Source of the DNA: Lunularia cruciata
Taxonomy: Eukaryota > Streptophyta > Marchantiopsida > Lunulariales > Lunulariaceae
Assembly: GCA_948567375.1 (NCBI GenBank)
Contig: OX419760.1
Span: 62,678,911-62,742,910 of the forward strand
DNA: 64,000 nt
Reading direction: 5' to 3'
The stretch's first letter is position 1; each line of letters opens with the position of its first letter. Position numbers and translations under genes: made by a program. Shown here piece after piece: positions 1 through 10,325 of this stretch. The notes below the pieces were generated by a model. That model was not told the DNA's origin. It did not search any database and saw nothing but the letters and a program-made list of their open reading frames with translations.

Positions 1-1915
1 GAGAGAGGTGAGAGAAACTATTCAATTTCTTAAGTGTAGATTAGGTTATAGGTAAATAGGTTATAAGTGAGTCTCCTCAGTTTTTATTTTCGTTTTACTG
101 GTATCTAAATTGAAGGTTACGAACAAATTATGTGAAGAGAGTCATTCTTTGGTTTTTAATTTGTGTTCTATTGGTATAAAAATTGAATACAATGGAATAT
201 TTCTCCTCAGTTCTTATTTTGGTTTTACAGGTATCCAAAATGAAGTTTATGAAAAATTAAGTGTAAAGATAGTCATTTTTTGGATTTTAATTTACGTTCT
301 ATTAGTACAAAATTGAATACAATGGAAAAATGTTATGTGATAATGTAAATATAATTGGATTATTTGGGTTTCGATTGAATATTGTAGTGTGAGAGTGATG
401 GTTAGGACGTTTTGTTTGTAATTTCTTGGTTACGTGGAACTTGGTTTCAAATCTATAGAGATAAAAGATAGAAGTCAGGAGAATTTATAGTTTTTAAAAA
501 TTGGAGAGTTAGTTATATTTATATAAATATTAATTATATCATATGGGACGTGAGTGAGTGTTTAATTTAGAAATATGATAAGATAAAAAGAATAGAGCTT
601 CTAGTTTTATTACAGTTATTTATATATTGATTGTATTATAATTATTCTTATATTAGCTATAGTTTCATTTTTCATACACGATATGAATATATTATGTACA
701 ATGTATCATAGATTCTTCACTTTGCAATGGATAAAAACCTATGTAAGAAAGACATACAAGAACTATAATTGGATCATTTTGAACTTCTTCAAGTGAGACG
801 AGTGATTGATACATTGGCATTATTGATATTAGAGATTGATATATGTTTTTTTTTTTTTTACAAATCAATTGAGTCATAAGAGTAATTAGTTATCTTTTGA
901 AGCTATTTTAGACTATTTTTTCATATTCACTTTTGTTTTATAGATTTCCTTTCTTTCCTTCTTTATATCACGAGGTTAGACAAGCTTTTCACTTATTATT
1001 TGATTTTTGCTCAAGATCCAATAGACAAATTAACATATATGAGTTAGATATATTAATTGAATCATTCACTTTTATTTTGTAGGTTTCCTTGTAGTTGGTT
1101 ATTTTTTAGACTATTTGAAACTATTTACAATGTCCACGCTTATTCTAAATTTTTTCTTGTACATTCCATGACAAGGTTAGACAAGCTTTCACTTATTATT
1201 CCATTGATTTGATGAGTTAGCATAGTTTTCATTTCTCTTTCTCCCATAATAATATCTTTATTATCTTCATTATCCCCAACATGCCTCTTAACAAAGAGGA
1301 GTGTTGGGTAGAGAAAAATTGCTACAAGATTCTATAGATTCCTAGTTGTGGATTGAATAACCTTACAAGAGGAGTTTATTTGAGCTACACATTTTAAAAG
1401 ACTATTTTAATAATAAAATACTCTATATTCCACTTGATACAATGGTATAGGATATTGGATCATGCTAAAGAATATAATAAACCTACACAAATTCTATATC
1501 TTTTTTTTATAAGTAATCTTATTAACAAGATTATTTTGTCCTCACTCCTCTTACATCCTTTGCCAAATAACAAATATATAACGTCTTGGATTGCCCATTT
1601 GATGAGTTATTATATCTTAATAAATTTCTTTTTACTCATGCATTATGTACAACATAACAATTATGACTACATCTCTCTTCAAGAGGCTTCTTACAACTAT
1701 TTTATGAGCATCATCTTAAAGATTGATTTTACAGAGATGGACCATGTATAATTTTATAGAGTTATTGGCTGTAATAATAGCAAGGAGGAAGATTCATATG
1801 TTAATTAGTGAAGTATTATGTTTAGTAGACTTGTCATAATGGAGAATAATATGAAGAATTTTAGACCAAAGTGTTAGTGGGGAAATTTTATTACATTTAT
1901 TATCCTCAACATCAT
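1..1915 (+). mobile_element. Decayed 5' half of an RLE-type LINE
   Basis: This AT-rich stretch aligns by eye, in order, with the better copy at 42.7-44.2 kb. The block near 371-520 matches 42,890-43,040. The block at 1,125-1,240 (tgtccac, then gacaaggttagacaag, then gatgagttagcat) matches 43,455-43,575. The block at 1,434-1,465 matches 43,755-43,790, and 1,840-1,910 (ggagaataatatgaagaattttagacc) matches 44,155-44,220. It covers the 5' leader and the N-terminal coding region up to the start of the RT. Most differences are C->T or G->A, so no reading frame survives; the small ORFs in it (for example 1,434-1,751) are decayed fragments. The copy starts before the window. Confidence 0.75.
72..325 (+). 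repeat. Two ~128-bp tandem repeats in LINE leader
   Basis: Two successive units share ctcctcag, a following ttt/gttttac...ggtatc segment, gtcattytttgg, and the same closing ttgaatacaatgg (ending near 194 and 325). It lies in the 5' leader of the decayed LINE and may reflect leader subrepeats. Confidence 0.7.
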
Positions 1916-3422
1916 TCTAACTTCCATAAGCATCGTTGTACATATCAAATTAAAGTTAATATCTCCAGAAATTATAAGAGTATAAATATTTGTGGCATTA
2001 AAATACTCGTAGATATCTAAGCAGTTTAGATTGTCTTGTAAATGGATATTGAGAACACTTTTAGTAGTTATCTTCTGTGCATCATATTAAGAAAGATAAA
2101 AAATCATTGATACTTTTTTCCTTTTATGTCAAATTCTGTATCTTGAGTACATGAAAAATCACCTTCATGTATATCACTTGTGTCCTATCTGGATCAATAT
2201 TAAGATACTTAAATACAATATTGACCTCTAGGTGAAATCAAAGCAGACCACAATAAACTCCAGATCAAATCCTCTTCATTGTGATAGTTCTTAATATAAT
2301 ACATGTGCTGTTGGATTCTCATGTTCTTTCCTGCATATATTCTTCACTCTAGTTCTTACATGTATATATACATGAATTTGAGGTTTATGAATTTTGTTCA
2401 TAAACCTCAGAGCTAAAAGAACGAGTTGATACAATGGGGGTTTTAAAGTTGAAATTTATGAGATGACAACGGGAGATGGTCATTTTAAAAATAATTTTTA
2501 CTGGATCTCCAAAAGTTATAGTGAATCCCCATAAACATAAAATATTTTCATCGGTGTAAAAGGCTTTGATAGGTGTTCTAAAGTCAAATCCTCTATAAGA
2601 TTGACTGGCTTTGCCAGGTAAATTAGGTGTGAGTTTAGGCCAGAGTAATATTTATGAAAATTTCATTTTTAATTTGAATATGATGAGAACATGCTAAATA
2701 TATAAATTTGTGAAATTAAAATCATCTAGTTTGGATATATTTTGCCAACTGTCAAAAATATATTTAATTATGATTTTATTAATTAATATTTCTAGATATT
2801 TATAAGTATATAGAATTAAATGACCTCGCCCAAGCGTCATTCATAAATTTTAAAATTATGGAATATGTTAAATCTTGTAACTCCGTTAATTCACCGTACA
2901 AATTCCAATACTTCCCGTGAAAGTTCTCGATATCTCAATGGACTCGTAAAATCAAACCTTATTAAGACCTCCAGCGAGGACAGCTCCCGACGAACAGTAC
3001 GCCGGGATCTACTTCAGACACTTTTCGGAATGTGTAAGTTCAAAGGACGTTCGGTCCGTTAATTGGTGACAATGGGTCCTTTAGAGTATCATGAGGAACG
3101 GAAGGACAGGACAGAGCAGAACAGGGTTGACGGATGAAAAACGGGAGACCAAACAAACGGGAATTCTGGACCGTTAAGTTGGGCCCGCCCGAACGGGGCA
3201 GAGTGCCTGCCAGCTTTTGATGCTTTGGGATCGGCATGGGATGCGGCCTAACCATGTGACCTTATCAGCAACATGGGCCCAACAGTGTACCATGCTACGA
3301 CCAGGGTCTGGTCTATTCAAGCCTGTGGTCATTGGTATCTTTCGGGGTTGGTTAGATATCAAACCCTTGTTATTTACCGTTTGTTCCATCTCTAGTAATA
3401 TATGGATCAAACGACTAGCATA
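1916..3422. other. No recognisable gene
   Basis: AT-rich up to about 2,850, then of more balanced composition. ORFs here are 60-80 codons with no family resemblance. The first part may be more of the decayed LINE, but I could not align it with confidence. Confidence 0.4.
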
Positions 3423-3705
3423 GTTCAGATATTTTAGATATCGTAGAACAGATTTTTCATGTCATTTAAATAATTCAGATATCTTAGCTACTGCAGAACA
3501 GATTTTTCATGCGATTTACATAAATTCAGATATCTTAGGTACGGTAGGTAGGACAGACTTTTCATGCCTATCCTATTAAGCTTAACACCACTTTATCCCT
3601 TGTGTTTTATTCTCGTATGGGCTTGCTGACGAGGTCCTTGTACGGGCAAGATGAGATCCTCCGATCGTTCTTCCTCTCCTACGCGGTTACCCCTCTTTAC
3701 TGTTA
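3423..3705 (+). mobile_element. Diverged LINE 3' end with triplicated segment
   Basis: The last unit, ttcagatatcttaggtacgg and following, matches the LINE segment just before its stop codon (tcggatatcttaggtgcagtagggcagatttctcat at about 45,710). It is followed by relics of the 3' tail: ttgtacgggcaagatgagatcctcc, and cctctcctacgcggttacc near 3,680. The pre-stop segment is present three times in tandem (about 3,423-3,472, 3,473-3,524, 3,525-3,575), each with ttcagatatnttag and cagattttttcatg-like cores. Confidence 0.6.
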
Positions 3706-5639
3706 GCTACATAATAGCTAACAACGGTTAGGTAACCTGCGAACCCATCAAACACAATCATCGTGCAGTCTTTGGATTGTCGTCTTCCCAAAGAAAAACT
3801 TGATATTTCAGTAACTTCCTTACAAATTATATAGCAGCTGGACTCTTACGTGGTAAACGAGATGTCAAGTTCATTGTCTCCATCAAGGCGCTAATAACCG
3901 ATGTAAAGGTACATCTGGTTTGTGTTTAAGCTGAGTTTTTCCATTACTGATTCAGATGTTATCGGCTCGTTTCCAATCATGTCTATCTCATTCATATGCC
4001 GTGAAAAGATTGTTGCCTGAAAAGACTACCCGCCTGACTTAATCACAACTACCAGTGATAGGGTTGGAGTGAAGATAAGGGTTCGTAGAATTTAGAGTCA
4101 TGATTGGAACATCACATCCAGTCTGTGAAACATGCGCTGCTTTTCTTACCTAGTCCGATAAAATTGGCAAAACTTATACCAAAGACAAGGAAGAGCAAAC
4201 TAGATTGCTTGAAACAATAAGCGACGAAAATGTACTTGGAGAAGTGACAAAAATAGTGTAACTACCACATGTGTATGTAGGAAATTCTTCCAACAAAATC
4301 ACATGGATGGAATCCTTAAAGGGAGAATATTTCATCGCCGAGAGAATGATTGTAACAATATATGAATGTTGTGACCGATAAGCCATACTCCAGCATAAAT
4401 TTTAGGTTCGTGCAATCATGTGCATCGACCACAGAACATATAAAATTTCAAGAGGAAAGTCGACCACAGAATGACTGCAGCTATTACTCCAGGAGCACAT
4501 TTCCAGATTCGCAAGAGCACACTCTGTACCAACCACCTGTTGCAACAGCGCATAAAGTCTCATTCCCAGTCTCACTGCTGTGCTTACTAGTACTTTCTAT
4601 GTCCACGTTTAGTCACTAGAAGATCGTAGCACAAAACGAGCGTATTCTGAATTACCGAAGCACAGGGATCAAAGCAAACCATGAAGTCACGGTCTGAAGC
4701 GAGCGGAATTGGTATAGGTCCTGGTCAAAGACAAAGGAACTAATATAATGAATGTATGAACAGTAAACAAAGTAGCATGCACATTAGATCGAGCAGCATA
4801 ACTGTCAGAGTGTGATAACCTAGGAGCATACGAACAAATTCGAAGATAACTGTGCAGTGAAAGCCGTTAGAAGCTTTCGAATGGTAGTCATGCAACAGTG
4901 AAAAGCAGAAGAACGTGCATGAGAACGAAGTAGACCGTGATGGTAGATCTTTGTGGAGAAACATGGAGGTAGGAGACGACCAGTGCAAGTCAATAAGATC
5001 TCACTGGATGTTCGGGTCTCTTCCTCCTGCAAAGTTACTGGCCTCCCCACTTCTCGGGAACTTTGAAGTTTGAACAGAATATCATCACGGGTTACTAGAC
5101 ATACCTTCAACGAATCTCGTTCTAGGAACGAGAGGATCTAAACCCGACTTAAAGCACTGATGTAAATCCCTTCTGCTGGGATTTCATGCGTTCGTTTCGT
5201 GATGCACGAGAGAAGATCTCGATGCCATTTCAACTTCAACAATTGGAAGAAGAAGAATTTACTTGCTCCATAAATGATCATCGATGTAAACAATAGACTA
5301 CGCGAAAATTTACTTCACCATATGGTCATTGATCATTTACAAAACTGGAGCAGATGCAGGAGGGTTCTAAACTTGTAACAATAGACTAGGTGGATTATGC
5401 CACAAAACGATGTCCAATGCCTCTATCTTAGCCATATTTGACAAAAATTCCAAATTTGGATATATATATATATATATATTCTTTGAGTCCTCAACCGTCG
5501 GTACGACACCGATCTGACGTGACATTTTTCATGGCATCACGTACTCAACTTAACTCAGAGGACAAGCAGAAGGAAGACTCACCGATGTTGTACGGCATCT
5601 TCCTTCTTTCATAAAAACTTAACTAGTTTTAATGAATTT
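3706..5639. other. No recognisable gene
   Basis: ORFs up to about 96 codons occur on both strands (for example 4,362-4,619, 4,740-4,988, 4,820-5,110) but overlap each other and show no recognisable domain. A (TA)n run lies at about 5,460-5,480. Confidence 0.4.
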
Positions 5640-5835
5640 TAGGTGCAGGAAAGCAGATTTCTCATATCGATTCTGTTGAGACTTGAGACTTAGTCCCATT
5701 TGATTTATTGTGTTTCACCCTTGTCCGGCTTGATGGGGTCTTCCCATCCTTCGTGTTTTCTATTTTGTTTCACCCTTGTAAGGCTTGATGGGGTTTTCCC
5801 ATCAAGCCCTATTTTCTATGCGGTCGCTCTTTTAC
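5640..5835 (+). mobile_element. 5'-truncated LINE 3' end, tail partly duplicated
   Basis: Begins with ggtgcaggaaagcagatttctcatatcg, the segment before the LINE stop codon. The conserved tail follows, with the second hairpin (gatggggtcttcccatc) at about 5,732. A second partial tail, from ttgtttcacccttgtaagg to ctatgcggtcgc, ends near 5,828, so two tails lie in tandem. Confidence 0.75.
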
Positions 5836-6002
5836 CTTCCGTTTTAATGAGCTCCAACAGGGAAAGTTAAAGTAACGAAATTCCTCGTTCATCTGGAATA
5901 TCTACCGGGCTGAAATTGGTAGGATTCGTCCGTGGTTGATAAAGAAAACGCATTCCTAACTGACCGCTCGCTGGATCTGGCAATAAGGTCCAGTGTATCA
6001 AC

Positions 6003-6127
6003 GACTAAAGGCGATCGCGTAGGAAAAACGAAAAATGGGAAGACCCCGTCAAGTCGTACAAGAGAGAGAAAAAAAAGAGTAACATGGGGCTAAGCCCCAA
6101 TAGAGTCTATATGAGAAATCTGCCCTA
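6003..6127 (-). mobile_element. 5'-truncated LINE 3' end, minus strand
   Basis: Reads on the minus strand as the LINE terminus: pre-stop segment, hairpin ggggcttagcccc (complement at about 6,085-6,097), the second hairpin region and cctacgcgatcgcctt. It includes only the last ~120 bp of the family. Confidence 0.8.
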
Positions 6128-7110
6128 GAGAAACATATTAATAACTTAGCTGTCACCCTCGTACACCATCTCTGCTGTGGAAGAAGCCAATTGCCCACCG
6201 GGAAGCAACCATCTATCACAGAACGCAGTACAACGTGTTTTAGTCCAACTTAATGCAGAAGGAGTATCAGTGTAACCCCGCAGTCATTTGTCAAGGTCTG
6301 TCCAAATTGCAGTCCCTTTAAGAGGACCACGCGATGCATACGTACGGATGAGTGCTGCTGTCAGAGTCTCATGTTGTTATGCCAACACCAATACTACGCT
6401 GACTTGAAGCTCCAAGATTGACACCTCGACTTGCCCGGACCCTAAACTTGTGTGGTTTCTCGCATTCCAAGCACTGACGTGGCCTTGCCTGAGCTTGAGA
6501 GGCTCGGCTTCATTGTGCGGAGCCCTGCTCCGGTGGATGTTTTTGATTAAACGTGTGCTACGAGGCGAACTGTTAAGTCGGTAGACTCACACATACAAAC
6601 CGCTTGGGCAGGACATCCATTGTTCTGCTCGACTTCCTATGCCATGTCAACGGCTCGCCACATCAAGATGAAACGATGCTGCGCCATTCAAGAGCCAAAG
6701 CAAGTCAAAGTTGGATGCGAACGAGTCTGTCCTAAAGTTAGGGCACGGTACGTCGAAGTTTCAAGTTACACTACTCTCAGTTAACCTGTCACTGTACCGG
6801 GACGGGTACTTGCCATTTGCTAGCCGAGGTTCTTATGCAAGGAGGGAAGGACGCATCAACAACAAAGCATCCTCTCTTACCGACCACGTTAGAGCTTCAA
6901 GATTCCATCACCGGCGAACATTCCCGGTGACTGGGAGTCAAAAGCGACAGTCGCTGTTATGAAAAGTCCAGATTGTGACCTCCAAGGTCCGAGTAAGGCC
7001 ATTTCTTCCGGTTGAGCACATAACCGCGGCGGCTACTGTACTCAGTAAGACAACGCAGTAAGGAGATAACAACAGCGGTACAGTATAACAAGAAAACCTC
7101 CTTCTGCGTC
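6128..7110. other. No recognisable gene
   Basis: Sequence of balanced composition with only short ORFs (for example 6,711-6,962, 83 codons). No domain, repeat or RNA gene is recognised. Confidence 0.4.
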
Positions 7111-7368
7111 CTTGTTATCCTACGCGGTCGGCTTTCTCTGTCTGCTCACCTTATCCAATCATGAATGCTACAAAAGAAGGACGGCTTGATGGGTTCTTCC
7201 CATACTTCCTAAACCCTAAACCCTTCCCATCCTTCGTGTTTTCTAAAAAAAAACCGAAAAGAAGACGGGAAAACAATCGAGCCGTACAAGGGAAAGACAT
7301 GGGGTAAAATGGGCTAAGCCCCATTAGTATCAATATAAGGTATCTGCCTAAGACACCTAAGATAATCT
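7111..7368 (-). mobile_element. Rearranged LINE tails with telomere-like insert
   Basis: A minus-strand LINE end lies at about 7,276-7,365 (ggctaagccccattag, complement of the stop-codon hairpin). Tail pieces continue to 7,181, including both halves of the second hairpin pulled apart. Between them, about 7,206-7,226, is cctaaaccctaaaccctt, slightly over two plant telomere-type units. A plus-strand tail relic, cctacgcggtcggc, is at about 7,121-7,134. The order suggests nested or rearranged copies. Confidence 0.6.
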
Positions 7369-9229
7369 ACAATGTTACCAAAGTGTCATGGACGATGTTT
7401 GCTAGGTGCAACTAGCAGCTTCCTGTATATGATTTTACACTTGTTCTAGGAGGAAGACGTCGAATATAAACTCGGGAAAGTGCATGATGGTGGAACCTTC
7501 CTGAAGCGTGGCATAATTTCCTGCAAAAGCTCCGGTAGTTTGGTAGCAGTAGATGGCATAATTCAGGACATATTCTGGACACTCAATAATGATACTGTTG
7601 TCTGATGATGTAAACAGAATTATTCATCCAGAATATGGAAAGTCCTTAGACTCTAAGTAGATGAGATACACGTCTTGTTTCTAACAAACGCCAAATTCAG
7701 ATTAGTTTCTCCTCGTCCTAGTATGTTAATACTGGGGTGGGTTCCATATTCATTTTTTATTTTCTTTCAAACCAAAATCATGTCGAATCTTTGTAAGTAG
7801 TATAAATTCGATGATTGAGCACTTTGATACCAAATGGATTTCTTTATGAATGGACAGTGGAAACATAAATGTCCAAGACATTCAGTAAAAGTTTTCTTTC
7901 CCTTTTCAGTACTCATGTACTATCATGTCTGGCTGTTTGCAAAATCCAAGTCCCATGCAGACGTTGAAGCGTTTTATTCGTGATCAAATGGTCAAAACAT
8001 CTGTTTATTTATCCGCTTGGAGGTTGTAAAACAGGAAAAGACGTGTTTAGCCTGATGACTTCAATCAAACACGTCGTTGCTTATCTATATATATCAGGAG
8101 ACTTTTTAAAACCAGTACCTGTATCTGCAAAAAATTCTATAATGCCAACTTTGACTATTGAAGCATACATTTGTGTCTAATTTCTGCTCTTATTATGTTG
8201 GAAAGGATCCCAAATCTCCCTCAAACTCTCTGAACTTGTCCACTTGTTCCCACACCGAATACTATAAATTTATCCTTCGTATTACTTGAATGTTATGGCG
8301 TACCTATGGTGACACTTTGCACAGAGATGACCACCTTACTGAGCTGAAATATCTGCTCCTTCGGCTACCAGATTTTGGCACTGTGGGATAATGCATTGTT
8401 GGCCTCTCTCTCGGAGAAGCTATTTTGCTAAGCTCACCTACTAGACTATAAGGTGAGCTTAACTACTAAATCTGCATTACGTGTGTTGAAGAATTGGTGG
8501 AAGCAGATAAGTCAGGGAAACAAATCTCAAATGCAGATTAAGTTTGCATTTAGAAAGGTGTTCTGATATTGACAAATGTGTCTCCAATTTGTGCTGCAAG
8601 GGCAAGAAGGTAAGTTGGCCAATGGGTGGGACCCGAGCAACATATTTTGCATCATACGTCCTCTCATCCTTCTATTTAAAAGAGAGAAGTTTTTATGTGG
8701 TTATCGAGGTGTTAAATTTGGATAAAGGATATATTCAGCATTTTAGACGAACTATTATAAGAACACGAAATGATCAAAATACAAAAGAATACCTCTTAGA
8801 TGATCCGCAGGACAATAACACTTTACCTGCTGGTTACTGTCGTGCATTTCCACAAATGTATAGATACACCTCTATCACGTCTAATTGATTATCTACTGAT
8901 CTCTCTCAATAATAGCAAGATGCCATTGTCATTGACAATTTCGTGACTTGACATTACGAAGGAATAGAAGTTTTGTGACTTGATTGTCAAGTATGCACAT
9001 TTAAAATATACCAAGGCCGCAGTCCACCCGGAAATAAAAGAAGAAAACAACATTCATTTCTTGCTGAGACTGCTTCAACCCACTTATGACACTTAGAGCT
9101 CACCTTGTGCAAAATAGCTCCACGAAACAACTTAAATTTAAGCTACAAAGCATCCACAAAGTACTAAACCTTTTTCCAAATCTTTTACTTCACTATCGTC
9201 AGATTGGACTAGAGATTTACAACTTTCCT
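7369..9229. other. Unassigned DNA with one exon-like minus ORF
   Basis: No gene can be supported. Between about 7,448 and 7,604 the minus strand has a ~52-codon open stretch bounded by a cag acceptor-like and a gt donor-like site; it contains CPEYVLNYAIYCYQ and matches no family I know. A 114-codon plus ORF at 8,544-8,888 contains a good donor-like site (aagaag/gtaagt, about 8,610). Either could be a decayed host exon or chance. Confidence 0.3.
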
Positions 9230-9421
9230 TGATGGAGCGACAGTGTGAGCATACTCTAGAGCACGACTAGTCAACTCGTCCATCTCTTAGTCTACTCGTC
9301 CATTCCTCATGCTACTAGAGCATGTCTTCGCTCCTGCTCTGGCAAGGGTGCAAGCTCTTGGATCCTAGCTCTATTGTACATTAGGGCATTCTGACTTGCA
9401 CCAACTACTTTCTCTACAACG

Positions 9422-9945
9422 ATGAGGTTTCGCAAAGGTTTGGTCCACCCATCTACGTTTTCATTACTCACTTGTGAATGTGGTTCTACATTAGATGCAG
9501 CAGCTGTCCACATGACACAATGTCCTTTTGGAGGACATAGGATAGCTACCCATGATGCCATTAGTGACATAGTGTTTGCTATGGCACGAGAGAGTGGATA
9601 CTTGGCTTGGAGAGAGCGTTCGTATGCTTTGCAGGCAACATGTGTCAAGGTAGACTTATACTTGGTCCGAGATGATCAGGTGACATTAGCGGATGTCGTG
9701 GTTACGGACACTACGTGGGATACTGTTTCAGAGGGAGTGATTATCCATCCCCTGGATGGGTGGCGAGTGCAGCACTTTGTCGCAAGGTCTCTAAATATAG
9801 GGGTATGCAGCGAGGTCACCTCTTTGTTCCTCTAACCTTGGAGTTATATGGAGTGATGGACATTGTATTTGACACATTTGTCAGCCGGTGCGCGAGAGCT
9901 TATCATATTAGGCGTCATGGGTATCACTCTCGCTCTCATACTTAG
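9422..9945 (+). pseudogene. LINE C-terminal restriction-like endonuclease, frameshifted
   Basis: The sequence encodes the C-terminal end of a non-LTR retrotransposon protein. The first ORF (9,422-9,835) has the cysteine/histidine knuckle C-x-C-x9-H-x3-C (CECG...HMTQC), then a KVDLYLV...LADVVVTD stretch that fits the (R/K)xD...D signature of restriction-like endonucleases. A frameshift near 9,755 moves the rest, with KVSKYRGMQRGHLFVPL, into the next frame (9,715-9,945). Such endonucleases nick the target for target-primed reverse transcription. This copy is inactive. An ORF on the other strand (9,307-9,648) is its shadow. Confidence 0.8.
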
Positions 9946-9960
9946 TAATATATTTTAGAT

Positions 9961-10190
9961 AATGTGTGTCCATTGCTCTACAAAGTGCAATGGCTTATGC
10001 AATCCATAAGAGAGCAATCACATTAAATGATGTTTCTTCGGATGCTCCAATAATGAATAGACCGTCGATGTTTCTTCGGATGCTCCAATAATGAATAGAC
10101 CGTCAAAGTGCAATGACTCTGCAATCCATAAGAGAGCAATCACATTAGATGATGTTTCTTTGGATTCTCCAATTATGGATAGACCATCCG
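9961..10190 (+). repeat. Internal triplication inside LINE copy
   Basis: The segment gatgtttcttcggatgctcc...atgaatagaccgtc occurs twice back to back (about 10,030-10,104), and a third diverged version with its upstream caatccataagagagcaatcacatta follows (to about 10,190). Other LINE copies have one such unit. Confidence 0.75.
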
Positions 10191-10325
10191 GATATTTTAG
10201 GTGCGAACGAGCAGATTTCTCGTATAAACTCTATTGGGTCTTAGCCCCATGCTACCTTTTCTGTCTCTCCCTTGTACGGTTGAGGGGGTCATCCTTGGTT
10301 TTTCCTTCGCGGTCGCCTTCTTCCA

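Larger units (their letters stand above)
9230..10325 (+). mobile_element. 5'-truncated RLE-type LINE copy
   Basis: Homologous to the LINE copies at 38.2-39.1, 41.0-42.7 and 42.7-45.8 kb. Homology is clear from the gcaagggtgcaagctcttgg segment (about 9,342) through the endonuclease-coding part to the 3' tail, with a modified stop hairpin (gggtcttagcccc, about 10,234) and an end near ccttcgcggtcgcc (10,310). The RT part is missing. The copy carries a frameshift and an internal duplication. Confidence 0.85.

Noticed and set aside
4362..5110. Overlapping small ORFs on both strands
   Set aside because: No shared frame, splice pattern or domain; lengths are as expected by chance.
9307..9648. 113-codon minus ORF
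   Set aside because: Antisense shadow of the LINE endonuclease part, which has clear homologues at 41 and 45 kb.
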